A stretch of 64,000 nt of DNA from positions 2,914,001 through 2,978,000 of the forward strand of contig NZ_CP098478.1 of assembly GCF_023702675.1 (NCBI RefSeq), written 5' to 3'. A model generated the notes under the pieces. That model was not told the origin of the DNA and ran no database searches. It saw only the letters and a program-made list of their open reading frames with translations. The DNA is from Acinetobacter sp. C26M (GTDB taxonomy: Bacteria; Pseudomonadota; Gammaproteobacteria; Pseudomonadales; Moraxellaceae). Positions 8,850 to 17,976 of this stretch are shown here, in pieces (position 1 is the first letter of the stretch; every line of letters begins with the position of its first letter). The position numbers and the translations under genes are program-made.

Positions 8850-9551
8850 ATGTCCTACTCTCAACATGCTGAACCACATGTAATACAACGTTCTGGCTGG
8901 CTGCGTGCAGCTGTTTTGGGTGCCAATGATGGTATTATTTCTGTCACCAGTTTAATCATGGGTATGGCCGCAAGTGGTGCCAGTTCTCATACCCTATTGA
9001 TTACCTGTATTGCAGGACTCATTTCTGGCGCCACCTCGATGGCAGCTGGCGAATACATTTCAGTCAAATCTCAAGAAGACATTGAAAAATCTGATCTTCA
9101 TTTTGAAGCCAGAGAGCTGGAAAAAAATCCACATGCTGAACTCAAAGAACTGACTCAGATTTATATTTCACGTGGGCTTGAACCAGAGCTTGCACATGAG
9201 GTTGCCAAACAACTGACTGAACACGATGCACTTGGTGCACATGCGCGCGATGAGATTGGTATTCACGAAAATACCGCAGCCAATCCAGTTCAAGCCGCTT
9301 TATCCTCAGCAGCCTCATTTTCTTGTGGTGCTGCTCTACCAATGTTGGCAATTTTACTCAGTCCAAGTTCATGGGTGGCACGTTCTGTTCTTATTACAGG
9401 GGTAATTTCACTGGCCTTACTAGGTGCATTATCCAGCTACTTCGCCCGTACCTCCATGCTCAAAGGGAGTTTACGTATTACCTTATGGGGTATGCTCGCT
9501 ATGGCATTTTCTAGTTGGGTCGGCTCTCTGTTTAATGTCACTCCTATATAG
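8850..9551 (+). CDS. VIT1/CCC1 family iron/manganese transporter-like protein
   Basis: A 233-residue inner-membrane protein of the VIT/CCC1 (nodulin-21) family. Signatures: WLRAAVLGANDGIISVTSLIMG in the first helix, then GATSMAAGEYISVKSQ in the second, a cytoplasmic acidic/metal-binding hairpin region with Glu-rich stretches (FEAREL, ELKELTQIY), then SFSCGAALPMLAILL and two more helices. Members move Fe2+ or Mn2+ out of the cytosol. Here it would act as a bacterial iron/manganese exporter. It stands alone, with a ~230-base AT-rich intergenic region upstream. I saw no convincing Fur box there. Confidence 0.88.
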   Translation: MSYSQHAEPHVIQRSGWLRAAVLGANDGIISVTSLIMGMAASGASSHTLLITCIAGLISGATSMAAGEYISVKSQEDIEKSDLHFEARELEKNPHAELKELTQIYISRGLEPELAHEVAKQLTEHDALGAHARDEIGIHENTAANPVQAALSSAASFSCGAALPMLAILLSPSSWVARSVLITGVISLALLGALSSYFARTSMLKGSLRITLWGMLAMAFSSWVGSLFNVTPI

Positions 9552-9670
9552 GAAGCTAAATTTTTTAATATAAAAATAACCTCTATATTCAATAAGTAAA
9601 TAGCGATTATTATTTGCAAGCCTTTTTGTTTTTACGTTAAGGTGGTTAAAAATGGAATGAGTAAAGCATC

Positions 9671-10714
9671 ATGTCAATTTTACAATTATTAGAAATAAAA
9701 CATCCGATTTTACTTGCACCAATGGCAGGTGTTTCGACTCCAGAACTTGCCGCAGAAGTTTCTAATCAAGGTGCACTAGGTTCCTTAGGTCTTGGTGCCA
9801 ATACGCCAGAAGCGGCTAAAGCTCAGATTTTAAAAACTCAAGAGTTAACAGATCACCCCTTTCAAGTGAACTTCTTTTGTCACCAATCAGAAGTATTAAA
9901 TACTGAAATAGCACAACAGTGGATTGATTATCTTCGCCCTCAATTTGAAAAATTTAATGCAGAACCCCCAACACAGCTGAATTGCATTTATCCCAGCTTT
10001 TTAGACAATGATGACTATCTACATGTCGTACTTGAAACTCGCCCTAAAGCAGTGAGTTTTCATTTTGGAATTCCACACCCTCATCAAATTCAAGCATTAA
10101 AAGATGCGGGGATTATCACGATGGTCTCCGCGACCAATTTGCTTGAAGCCCAAGCCATTGAAGCCGCTGGCATTGATATCATTATTGCGCAAGGTATCGA
10201 GGCAGGTGGGCATCGTGGTATTTTCAATCAACATTTTGATGCTGCAATTAAAACCTATGATCTAGTACAACTTATCACTCAACATTGCACACTGTCCGTA
10301 ATTGCAGCAGGTGGAATCATGAATGGTGATCAAGCTAAATCGGTACTTAAATTAGGAGCTGTCGCTGTGCAACTAGGCACCGCCTTCGTACAATGTAAAA
10401 GTTCAAGTGCAAATGCAGCCTACCGTAAAGCTCTATTTAATCAGAGCATTACTCAAATCAGTGCAAGCCTGTCTGGCCGACCAGCCCGTGGCTTACTGGG
10501 GACTTGGCATACACAACTTGACTCACCCAATCGCCCCAAAGTCCCTGCTTATCCCTATACCTATGATTTAGCGAAACAACTCATGTCCGTCGCAAGCGCA
10601 CAACATGATTTTAGTTATGGTGCATTTTGGGCGGGCAGCAATGTCGGACAAATCAGAGAACTGGAAGCGGCTGATCTCGTGAACCAACTGGTGTTAGAAA
10701 TTAAAACCAACTGA
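9671..10714 (+). CDS. Nitronate monooxygenase (NPD/2-nitropropane dioxygenase family)
   Basis: FMN-dependent TIM-barrel enzyme of 347 residues that oxidises alkyl nitronates such as propionate 3-nitronate. Family motifs: PILLAPMAGVSTPELA at the N-terminus, GSLGLGANTPE, AQGIEAGGHRG (contains the conserved catalytic His and phosphate-binding glycines), VIAAGGIMNG and AVQLGTAFV. Length fits the family. Monocistronic, followed by a strong bidirectional terminator shared with ppk. The exact substrate is not shown by the sequence. Confidence 0.92.
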   Translation: MSILQLLEIKHPILLAPMAGVSTPELAAEVSNQGALGSLGLGANTPEAAKAQILKTQELTDHPFQVNFFCHQSEVLNTEIAQQWIDYLRPQFEKFNAEPPTQLNCIYPSFLDNDDYLHVVLETRPKAVSFHFGIPHPHQIQALKDAGIITMVSATNLLEAQAIEAAGIDIIIAQGIEAGGHRGIFNQHFDAAIKTYDLVQLITQHCTLSVIAAGGIMNGDQAKSVLKLGAVAVQLGTAFVQCKSSSANAAYRKALFNQSITQISASLSGRPARGLLGTWHTQLDSPNRPKVPAYPYTYDLAKQLMSVASAQHDFSYGAFWAGSNVGQIRELEAADLVNQLVLEIKTN

Positions 10715-10726
10715 ATATTTTAAATA

Positions 10727-10758
10727 AAAAAAACCGACCAATGTTGGTCGGTTTTTTT
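10727..10758. terminator. Bidirectional rho-independent terminator
   Basis: Perfect 15-base stem of seven A/T pairs plus ACCGACCAA-type core with a TG loop and T-runs on both strands. It separates the convergent nitronate monooxygenase and ppk genes. Confidence 0.95.
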
Positions 10759-10765
10759 ATTGGTC

Positions 10766-12844
10766 TTATTTAATTGCGTCAAGCAAAGTATGCTGTGCAT
10801 TGTGCGGAACTTCACCTTCAACAGGTCGTGCACGATCCCAAACACCATCACCCTGTAACAACCATGCTTGCTGATTATCTTTTAGATAGTTCAATAAACC
10901 GAGTTGATAAATACGCTTCTTCAAGGCTGGATCTTCAATCGGGAAACAGGCTTCAACACGGTTGAACAAGTTACGATCCATCCAGTCCGCACTCGAACCA
11001 TAAATACGTGGATTACCGTTATTACTGAAATAATAAACACGTGTATGTTCCAAGAAACGACCTACAATCGAACGGACACGAATGTTTTCCGACAGATTTG
11101 GCAAACCCGGACGTAAGCAGCAAATGGAACGAATAATCAGGTCAACCTGTACACCTGCTTGCGATGCTTCATACAATTTATTGATTAATTGAACTTCGGT
11201 TAAGGCATTTACTTTAATAATAATTTGCGCTGGTTTGCCTTCTTTGGCATTGGCAATTTCATCATCAATATAATTAATGAGTTGTGCGTGTAGGGTAAAT
11301 GGCGCATGGAGTAGCTTTTTCGGCTTCGCCATTTTGCCCATACCGGTTAATTCTTGGAAAATACGATGTACGTCTTCGCACAAGTCTTTATCAGTGGTCA
11401 TCAAACCATAGTCGGTATAAATACGTGCATTAGTGGCATGATAGTTCCCTGTACCTAAATGTACATAACGCACTAATTTATTATTTTCGCGACGTACCAC
11501 CAGAATCATTTTGGCATGGGTTTTATAACCCACAATGCCATACACCACCACCGCACCTGCTTCTTGCAGGACATTGGCTACTTCGATATTGGATTCTTCA
11601 TCAAAACGGGCACGCAGTTCGATCACCGCTGTCACTTCCTTCCCATTTCGTGCCGCTTCGGCAAGTACTTGCACGATTTCTGAATCAGCACCACTACGGT
11701 AAAGGGTTTGCTTAATTGCTAGCACTTGTGGATCACGTGCCGCTTCACGTAACAGCTGAATCACGGGAGCAAATGATTCAAAGGGATGGTGCAATAAAAT
11801 GTCCTGCTTCTGCATGGCTGCAAAAATACTTTCAGACTTTTTAAATGCTTTTGGGATGACAGGTGTATGTGAGTCATAGCGCAAATGTGGACGTTTAAAG
11901 TTCGACAATAAACGCGCCAAATTCACTGGTCCATCAACACGATAGAGTTGCTCTTCGTTTAGATCAAACTCATCTAACAAATATTCATAAATATGCTTTG
12001 GACAGTTATGCGTAACTTCCAAACGAACTGCGCGACCAAAACGGCGTGAGCTCAATTCACCTTTAAGCGCTTTCGCCAGATCTTCTACATCTTCATTCAA
12101 TGCTAAATCGGCATTACGGGTCACACGGAATTGATAACAACCCGTTGCCGTCATGCCAGGGAACAAATCAGACACATGCTCGTGAATGATTGCAGACAAC
12201 ATCACATGATGTTCTTTGCCATCGGTTAACTCATCTGGTAAACGTACCACACGCGGCAAGGAACGTGGTGCTGGTACAACTGCAAGATCAATCTGACGAC
12301 CAAATGCATCTTTCCCTTCTAAAGTCACAATGAAGTTTAAACTTTTATTCACTAAGCGTGGGAATGGATGTGCAGGGTCAAGGCTAATTGGAGTCAGTAC
12401 AGGTGCAACCTGTTCTTGGAAATATTTCTTAATCCATGCCGATTGGGCAGGCGTCAATTCACCACGACGCAAGAAGCAGATATCTTCTTCACGTAATTTT
12501 GGCAAAATTTCTTCATTTAAAATACGATATTGACGCTCAATCGCAGCATGTGTTGTTTTTGAAATTTGATCTAAAACTTGTTTAGGCGTTAAGCCATCTG
12601 GGGTACGGCTTTCATTACCTAAGGTCAGTTGCTCCATTACCCCTGCAACACGAATCTCAAAGAATTCATCTAAGTTGCGTGAAAAAATCAGAAGGAAATT
12701 CATCCGTTCTAAAAGTGGGTGAAGTGGATCGACGGCCTGTTCAAGTACACGAAGATGGAAATCGAGAATTGAAATTTCACGATTAATATAACGATCGTTG
12801 TAGCTATATTCTATGGGCGCTGTTGTCGTCACTGCAGTATTCAT
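10766..12844 (-). CDS. ppk1: Polyphosphate kinase 1
   Basis: Makes inorganic polyphosphate from ATP, reversibly. I set the start at ATG 12844 (692 residues) rather than 12874 because AAGG lies six bases upstream of it and the N-terminus then matches the usual Acinetobacter protein. Domains in order: N-terminal helical domain ([34 protein letters not shown]), the head domain, then two PLD-like catalytic domains. The first contains [11 protein letters not shown], whose His is the phosphorylated residue; the second contains [13 protein letters not shown] and [17 protein letters not shown]. Single gene, flanked by terminators on both sides. Polyphosphate affects stress survival and biofilm formation in relatives. 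Confidence 0.96.
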   Translation of the reverse strand: MNTAVTTTAPIEYSYNDRYINREISILDFHLRVLEQAVDPLHPLLERMNFLLIFSRNLDEFFEIRVAGVMEQLTLGNESRTPDGLTPKQVLDQISKTTHAAIERQYRILNEEILPKLREEDICFLRRGELTPAQSAWIKKYFQEQVAPVLTPISLDPAHPFPRLVNKSLNFIVTLEGKDAFGRQIDLAVVPAPRSLPRVVRLPDELTDGKEHHVMLSAIIHEHVSDLFPGMTATGCYQFRVTRNADLALNEDVEDLAKALKGELSSRRFGRAVRLEVTHNCPKHIYEYLLDEFDLNEEQLYRVDGPVNLARLLSNFKRPHLRYDSHTPVIPKAFKKSESIFAAMQKQDILLHHPFESFAPVIQLLREAARDPQVLAIKQTLYRSGADSEIVQVLAEAARNGKEVTAVIELRARFDEESNIEVANVLQEAGAVVVYGIVGYKTHAKMILVVRRENNKLVRYVHLGTGNYHATNARIYTDYGLMTTDKDLCEDVHRIFQELTGMGKMAKPKKLLHAPFTLHAQLINYIDDEIANAKEGKPAQIIIKVNALTEVQLINKLYEASQAGVQVDLIIRSICCLRPGLPNLSENIRVRSIVGRFLEHTRVYYFSNNGNPRIYGSSADWMDRNLFNRVEACFPIEDPALKKRIYQLGLLNYLKDNQQAWLLQGDGVWDRARPVEGEVPHNAQHTLLDAIK

Positions 12845-12914
12845 ACTGAACCTTGTCGCTTTATCATTCATCAAGTGATGATTTAAGTATGCTGCAAAAT
12901 TATGTCAATTTGGT

Positions 12915-12943
12915 AAAAAAGCCCAAAAATATTGGGCTTTTTT
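12915..12943. terminator. Bidirectional-looking terminator between mtgA and ppk1
   Basis: Stem AAAAAAGCCCAA / TTGGGCTTTTTT with a five-base loop. It lies downstream of mtgA on the minus strand and just upstream of ppk1, insulating ppk1. Confidence 0.92.
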
Positions 12944-12956
12944 AAATTTTTTTGAA

Positions 12957-13631
12957 TTATTGCGGAATTTGTATCGCATTCATATATTTTAAAATGACAC
13001 GTTTGCGATATTGCAGCTTACGATCATTACGATTGTCTTGATAATACTTTGGATTTGGCAGTAATGCTGCCAAGAAAGCGGCTTGTTCTCGGCTTAAACT
13101 TTTTGAACTTTTGCCATAATAGAATTGAGCTGCAGCCTCAACACCATAGATGTTCTGACCAAATTCAACCGAGTTCATATACACTTCTAAAATACGGCGC
13201 TTTGACCACATCCGCTCCATCATCCATGTGGCAACAGCCTCTTGCCCCTTACGAATAAATGATCTTTGGTTATAAAGAAATAAGTTCTTAGCTAACTGTT
13301 GAGAAACCGTTGATCCACCCGCAACCAACTCACCTTTTTCACTATTCCGTTCCAATGCAAATTGGATTCCAGCCCAGTCAAAACCATGATGATGGATGAA
13401 CTTGGCATCTTCACCCGCTAAAATGGCACGTTTGAAATTATCACTAATTTCATCGTAATCTCGCCATTCCTGCTTGATCGGTTTGAAGTCAGTCAAATAG
13501 TCTGCACGCATAAACATCGTAGTTTCAACAGGATGCGTACGCCACCAGACCAAACTACCAAAGATCCACAATTGAATCAGTAGAATGACACCGATAATCA
13601 ACATTACTGCGCGTGCTAAAAAGGCTTTCAT
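12957..13631 (-). CDS. mtgA: Monofunctional biosynthetic peptidoglycan transglycosylase
   Basis: GT51 enzyme polymerising lipid II into glycan strands at the periplasmic face of the inner membrane. 224 residues, typical of MtgA. It has one N-terminal TM anchor (~7-30) and GT51 signatures: [15 protein letters not shown] with the catalytic Glu, [43 protein letters not shown] and [16 protein letters not shown]. There is no transpeptidase domain. GGAGTG precedes the ATG by about ten bases. Single gene with its own terminator. Confidence 0.95.
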   Translation of the reverse strand: MKAFLARAVMLIIGVILLIQLWIFGSLVWWRTHPVETTMFMRADYLTDFKPIKQEWRDYDEISDNFKRAILAGEDAKFIHHHGFDWAGIQFALERNSEKGELVAGGSTVSQQLAKNLFLYNQRSFIRKGQEAVATWMMERMWSKRRILEVYMNSVEFGQNIYGVEAAAQFYYGKSSKSLSREQAAFLAALLPNPKYYQDNRNDRKLQYRKRVILKYMNAIQIPQ

Positions 13632-13703
13632 TAAAGTGCATCACTCCATCGTGCAACTAATTCATGCTAAGCTATTTTTTATATCAATAACTAGCGTAAA
13701 CAC

Positions 13704-14510
13704 ATGACTGAAACGACTCCACCACAAATTAATCAAAAACTGCAAATACAAACATGGTGGTTTACTGCGCTACTGATTGCAGTCAATGTCGGATTATTTG
13801 GCTGGCAAATTCTTTCAGGGGTGAATATTACCGACCCTGCCCCAGTAGATGCAATCGCTTGGGGGGCAGATTTTACTCCACTGACCTTCACAGGTGAACC
13901 TGAACGCTTATTCAGCAGTATGTTTTTCCACTTCGGCATGATTCATTTAATGCTGAATATGTGGGCACTTTATATTTTTGGCAGTGTTGCCGAACAACTA
14001 TTTGGACGAAGCTACTATATTGCTCTGTATTTTCTTGCTGGCCTAATGGGCAGTGTACTTTCAAGTTATTTAAGCATTCGTGATGGCTATGACCTATTAC
14101 AACAGTTTGATCCTAAACTCCTACCCCACATTAGTGCAGGTGCTTCAGGCGCAGTAATGGGAATTGGTGCCGCACTGACCGTGGTATCCTTATTTCCGCC
14201 GTTGCCACAACAGCGTTTTTGGCTAGATAAAAAGTCATTACTAATGATTATGGGGATTAACCTGATCTTTGGTTTTACTGTGTCAGGCATTAATAATGCC
14301 GCACATATCGGCGGTATGATCATGGGAGCTTTATTAGCTACGACATGGTATTTCAGTCAAAAAACTCAAAACAAAGGCTTATTCCAGATCATTGCTTTAA
14401 GTCTTGGATTACTATTACTTGCTGCATTTTATTGGTATTGCACAGTGTTAAGTACAGGACTCAATCCTTTATGGCATGAAATTTTGGGACAAAATGGTTT
14501 AGCGAAATAA
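13704..14510 (+). CDS. Rhomboid-family intramembrane serine protease
   Basis: A 268-residue protein with six or seven predicted TM helices. The catalytic dyad is visible: Ser in AGASGAVMGIGA and His in NNAAHIGGMIMG. The conserved HFGMIHLMLNMWAL segment in TM2 (HxxxN oxyanion region) is also intact. It would cleave TM segments of membrane proteins in the inner membrane; the substrate is unknown. A second, shorter rhomboid is encoded at 29605-30222. Confidence 0.92.
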   Translation: MTETTPPQINQKLQIQTWWFTALLIAVNVGLFGWQILSGVNITDPAPVDAIAWGADFTPLTFTGEPERLFSSMFFHFGMIHLMLNMWALYIFGSVAEQLFGRSYYIALYFLAGLMGSVLSSYLSIRDGYDLLQQFDPKLLPHISAGASGAVMGIGAALTVVSLFPPLPQQRFWLDKKSLLMIMGINLIFGFTVSGINNAAHIGGMIMGALLATTWYFSQKTQNKGLFQIIALSLGLLLLAAFYWYCTVLSTGLNPLWHEILGQNGLAK

Positions 14511-14541
14511 ATCTACATCCCCCAAAGCGTAGCTTTATTTT

Positions 14542-14820
14542 TCAATTTTTTGAAAATGGAGTCGAATATAATGCTTTGTCATTTTCAAATTTTGTATAAC
14601 TTACTAGTCCACACTTTTTAAACACACTGAGTGTATTATAAATTGTACCTTGAGATAAATACTGCCCCGACTTATGGGAAATATAGCCTATTTCATGCGC
14701 AGTAAGGGCCGTATTTGACTCAAATAAAATTTTAAGTACCTGAATACGTGGGATTGTCACTCTAAAGTTATATTGTGCTAATTTCTGCATATAAAACTGC
14801 ATATTATCAATTTTATTCAT
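14542..14820 (-). CDS. Fur-family DNA-binding domain protein lacking the metal-binding domain
   Basis: A 92-residue protein that corresponds only to the N-terminal winged-helix of the Fur family: FRVTIPRIQVLKILFES, ALTAHEIGYIS, LSQGTIYNTLSVFKKCGLVS, then the wing KALYS. A normal Fur protein continues for ~60 residues with a dimerisation domain carrying His/Cys metal ligands; here it stops after STPFSKN. No continuation is visible in other frames downstream, so this looks like a complete short protein, not a fresh frameshift. It lies downstream of the TonB receptor gene on the same strand, behind a hairpin, so it may be co-regulated with iron uptake. Whether it binds DNA alone or interferes with Fur is unknown. 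Confidence 0.75.
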   Translation of the reverse strand: MNKIDNMQFYMQKLAQYNFRVTIPRIQVLKILFESNTALTAHEIGYISHKSGQYLSQGTIYNTLSVFKKCGLVSYTKFENDKALYSTPFSKN

Positions 14821-14852
14821 ATCAGTTGAACCTATTCAAATTATGTAAAAGC

Positions 14853-14884
14853 GATTAAGCACAGTACATAAACTGTGCTTAATC
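14853..14884. terminator. Hairpin between TonB receptor and Fur-like gene
   Basis: Perfect 13-base stem (GATTAAGCACAGT and its complement, six-base loop) 16 bases after the receptor stop. On the minus strand it is followed by a short T-rich run (CTTTTAC), so it may terminate receptor mRNA only partly and leave read-through into the Fur-like gene. Confidence 0.75.
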
Positions 14885-14899
14885 TTTATTTGAATTAAA

Positions 14900-17050
14900 T
14901 TAGAACTTGAAATTCATACCTAAACGAAATGCTCGTGGAGATCCAGGAGTAATATTATTATTGCTATGAGCAGATAAATAATATTTCTTATCAAACAGGT
15001 TTTCTACATTTAACTGTAACTGCACCGACTTACTCGCCGTATAGTAAAGTGCCGCATCTGTACGGAAATAACCAGGCAACTCTACATTCGGTATCGGTGC
15101 TGATGTTGTCGCAATTAACTCATTAGCAGCGAACATTTTAGATTTATATGATAAGCCTAAACCTGCCCCCCAAACTGGGGTAAAGTCGTAGCGATTCCAC
15201 AATGAAATGGTGTGTTTCGGCACTTGTGCTACTTGAGCACCGTCGCGTAATGTGGTCGTTGTATCCGCTGTAAACTCTGCTTTAGTGAATGCATAACCTG
15301 CTTTCATACTCCATTGTGGAGTGATATTACCATTCAGCTCTAATTCAATACCCTGACTACGTTGACCATCGCCTAGAATCGTTTTGGTTGCATCATTCGG
15401 GTCTAAAATAATGACATTGGTCCGATCTAAACGATAAGCAGCAAATGTTGCAGCGAGATCAGGTTTGATATCCCATTTGGCACCAAGCTCGTAATTTATG
15501 AATTTTTCAGGATCAAGCTCTTTATTGGTCACAGATAAACTAGATAGCTGGTCTCCTGCTCGAGGTTGATAAGCTAAACTGTAATTTGCATATAAAGAAA
15601 CAGGTTCAATAGGTTTATAAATTAACCCAATTCTCGGCGAAAACAAAGAGTCTTTCGTGTCAATGGTTGCTGAATTTCGTTTATTTAAAAACTCATTTTT
15701 AATATGGTCATAACGTACGCCAGCAATAACTTGAAGCTTCTTATTCAGCTCAATCTGATCTTGTAAGTAAATTCCAAAATTTTTCGAATCACTTTTATTA
15801 TCTGCATCTGAAGCTGCTTGTCTAAAAGTGACAATCTCATTTGTGGTTGGATTTGATAAAGGAACAGAAACCGAAGTCGCTGTAGCTGCTGCCCCAAAAT
15901 ATCCAGTCTCTCTAAAATTTGTAGTCTTCTGTTTAGCAATCTCAATACCCGCTAATAAAGTATGTCTAATCCCAGCAGTATCAAATTTAAAATTCACATC
16001 TGTCTGGTTGAAAATACTTTCCCGGGTTGTGGCATTGTTATATGCAGCAATCGATACTTCTGTTCCTGCTGCATTTACAGCCCCAGGGAAAACGTTTTGA
16101 TAAAACTTATCTTGATCAGACCAACGGGTTTTGTTTGTTACTTTAAGATTTTCACTAAACTGATGTGAAAGCACAGCAGTCAAAGCATCGAGTTCAGTAT
16201 TTGTAGGACTTAGCTTCGCATTACCAAAGAATGTTGAACGATCTGTATCAACAGGTTTTCCTTTAAATGAAGGAATTCCACGATCAGCAATACGATCATC
16301 TTTAAAATGTTCATAGCCAAGCGTCAATTTTGTATCAGATGAGAGCTTGAAAGCAACGGTAGGATTAATTCCAGAACGTTCAATTTTAACACCATCTCGA
16401 TAAGAGTCTGAATTCTCATATAACCCATTTAAACGAAGCGCAATATCTTCATTTAAAGCTTGATTAATATCAACTGTAGCACGTCGGTTACTGTCCGTAC
16501 CTAAAGTTAGCGAGCCGCCTATACTTGAATTCCATTCAGGGACTTTGCTCACTCGGTTGATTAATCCACCAACAGCACTGCGACCAAAAATCATACCGTT
16601 AGGGCCTTTAAGGACCTCTACCCGATCAATATTATATAAATCACGATAGTATTGAACATCGTCACGTACACCATCTACAAAAAAATCTGCTGTTGTCGAA
16701 AAACCACGAAAAACTGGCGTTTCTCGATTACCTTCACCTTGTTGGAATCCGAGACCAGGTACATAACGAGTCGCTTCTGCAATACTTTGTGCGGCTGTAT
16801 CACGAATTTGGTCTTGTGTTACGATTGAAACTGATTGGGGAGTATCACGTAATAACGTATCCGTTTTAGTTGCGGTACTACTTTTTTTTACAACGTATTT
16901 TGTATCAACATCCGCCTTAACTTCAATCGTAGGCAACAAACTGGCAGTTGCTGTATCTGCAGCAATGGCATTTGAGCCAGCGATTAAAGATAAAGCAGAG
17001 ACTAAAACGTTTAAAGGAAATACCCTTTTTTTGCACAAACTAGATTCCAT
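14900..17050 (-). CDS. TonB-dependent siderophore receptor (catecholate/PirA-PiuA-like)
   Basis: Outer-membrane ferric-siderophore transporter of about 716 residues. I prefer ATG 17050: AAGAG sits seven bases upstream and it yields a clean signal peptide ending in NAIA. ATGs at 17071 and 17104 give longer forms. The plug domain is clear (LLRDTPQSVSIVTQDQIRD, PVFRGFSTTADFFVDGVRDD, NIDRVEVLKGPNGMIFG, GGLINRVSKVP). The 22-strand barrel follows and ends LGMNFKF with terminal Phe. The plug resembles the FhuE/Fiu/PirA siderophore receptor group. The divergent two-component system and the Fur box in the shared promoter region imply dual control by iron and by a signal. The substrate cannot be read from the sequence. 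Confidence 0.9.
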   Translation of the reverse strand: MESSLCKKRVFPLNVLVSALSLIAGSNAIAADTATASLLPTIEVKADVDTKYVVKKSSTATKTDTLLRDTPQSVSIVTQDQIRDTAAQSIAEATRYVPGLGFQQGEGNRETPVFRGFSTTADFFVDGVRDDVQYYRDLYNIDRVEVLKGPNGMIFGRSAVGGLINRVSKVPEWNSSIGGSLTLGTDSNRRATVDINQALNEDIALRLNGLYENSDSYRDGVKIERSGINPTVAFKLSSDTKLTLGYEHFKDDRIADRGIPSFKGKPVDTDRSTFFGNAKLSPTNTELDALTAVLSHQFSENLKVTNKTRWSDQDKFYQNVFPGAVNAAGTEVSIAAYNNATTRESIFNQTDVNFKFDTAGIRHTLLAGIEIAKQKTTNFRETGYFGAAATATSVSVPLSNPTTNEIVTFRQAASDADNKSDSKNFGIYLQDQIELNKKLQVIAGVRYDHIKNEFLNKRNSATIDTKDSLFSPRIGLIYKPIEPVSLYANYSLAYQPRAGDQLSSLSVTNKELDPEKFINYELGAKWDIKPDLAATFAAYRLDRTNVIILDPNDATKTILGDGQRSQGIELELNGNITPQWSMKAGYAFTKAEFTADTTTTLRDGAQVAQVPKHTISLWNRYDFTPVWGAGLGLSYKSKMFAANELIATTSAPIPNVELPGYFRTDAALYYTASKSVQLQLNVENLFDKKYYLSAHSNNNITPGSPRAFRLGMNFKF

Positions 17051-17151
17051 AGCGGTACTCTTAGCAGCCATAATGTAAATGAAAATCACTCTCAACTTAC
17101 ACATCGTTACATAAGCAATGTCAGTTTTTTGTCAGATTCCTCAATCTTTTT

Positions 17152-17170
17152 GAAAATGACAATCATTTCA
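17152..17170. promoter_or_regulatory. Predicted Fur box
   Basis: GAAAATGACAATCATTTCA matches the 19-base Fur consensus GATAATGATAATCATTATC at 14 positions by my count. It sits between the receptor and the divergent response regulator gene, so it could repress both. Confidence 0.75.
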
Positions 17171-17214
17171 TTCTTTGCTATTGTTGCTTGGCTAAATATC
17201 AAGGGTGTTATGAA

Positions 17215-17976
17215 ATGGAATTAAACACGATATCCTCCGCCGTAATACCTCAGAATTTCCACGGAAAAAATACAACAAAAATTAAGGTCCTCGTTGTTGA
17301 TGATCATACTGATTTAGTTGCAAATATTTTTAGTTTTTTAGAGCGTAAAAACTTTATTTTAGATGCTGCACAAGATGGCTTGAGCGCCTTAAAACTTTGT
17401 AATGAATATCAATATGATGTACTGATTTTAGATTGGATGTTACCCAAGCTAAATGGTGCCGATGTGTTAAAAAAACTACGGCATATCGGTTCTGATATTC
17501 CGATTTTAATGTTGACTGCAAAAACAGAGATTAATGACAAATTAAACTGTTTTCAGCTTGGTGCTGATGATTATCTTACCAAACCCTTTTCTATTGCTGA
17601 GTTGGAAGCACGTATTTTAGCATTGCACCAGCGATATATTGGCAGGAAGAAAATTCTTCAAGTGGGTGACCTCATTTATAATTTATCCACCGATGAAGTA
17701 ACTCGAGCACAGAAACAACTTTATATTCATTCTGGAGGAAAGAAACTACTGGCCTTATTGATGCGTGAAAGCCCCAATATCGTGAGTAAAGAGCGACTTG
17801 AAAATACTCTCTGGGGAGATGAACTACCTGATAGAGATCTATTACGAACCCATATCTACGAACTTCGCAAACGTATTGACACCCAACATGAATTAAAACT
17901 AATTAAAACAATCCCTCGTGTAGGTTACCAACTTTCTTTGGCGCCTGAAAATCCATGCACAATCGACCAAATTTAA
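17215..17976 (+). CDS. OmpR/PhoB-type response regulator
   Basis: Two-component transcription regulator. ATG 17215 is preceded by AAGGG at nine bases; the longer frame needs a TTG at 17188. The receiver domain has the acidic pair in VVDDH, the phospho-acceptor Asp in VLILDWMLPKLNG, Thr in MLTAKTE and Lys in YLTKPF. The C-terminal winged helix follows: LLALLMRESPNIVSKERLENTLWGD, LLRTHIYELRKRID and IPRVGYQL. Its 3' end overlaps the sensor kinase gene by 22 bases. It probably controls the divergent TonB receptor, as PirR-type regulators do in Pseudomonas; that is inference from position. Confidence 0.93.
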   Translation: MELNTISSAVIPQNFHGKNTTKIKVLVVDDHTDLVANIFSFLERKNFILDAAQDGLSALKLCNEYQYDVLILDWMLPKLNGADVLKKLRHIGSDIPILMLTAKTEINDKLNCFQLGADDYLTKPFSIAELEARILALHQRYIGRKKILQVGDLIYNLSTDEVTRAQKQLYIHSGGKKLLALLMRESPNIVSKERLENTLWGDELPDRDLLRTHIYELRKRIDTQHELKLIKTIPRVGYQLSLAPENPCTIDQI

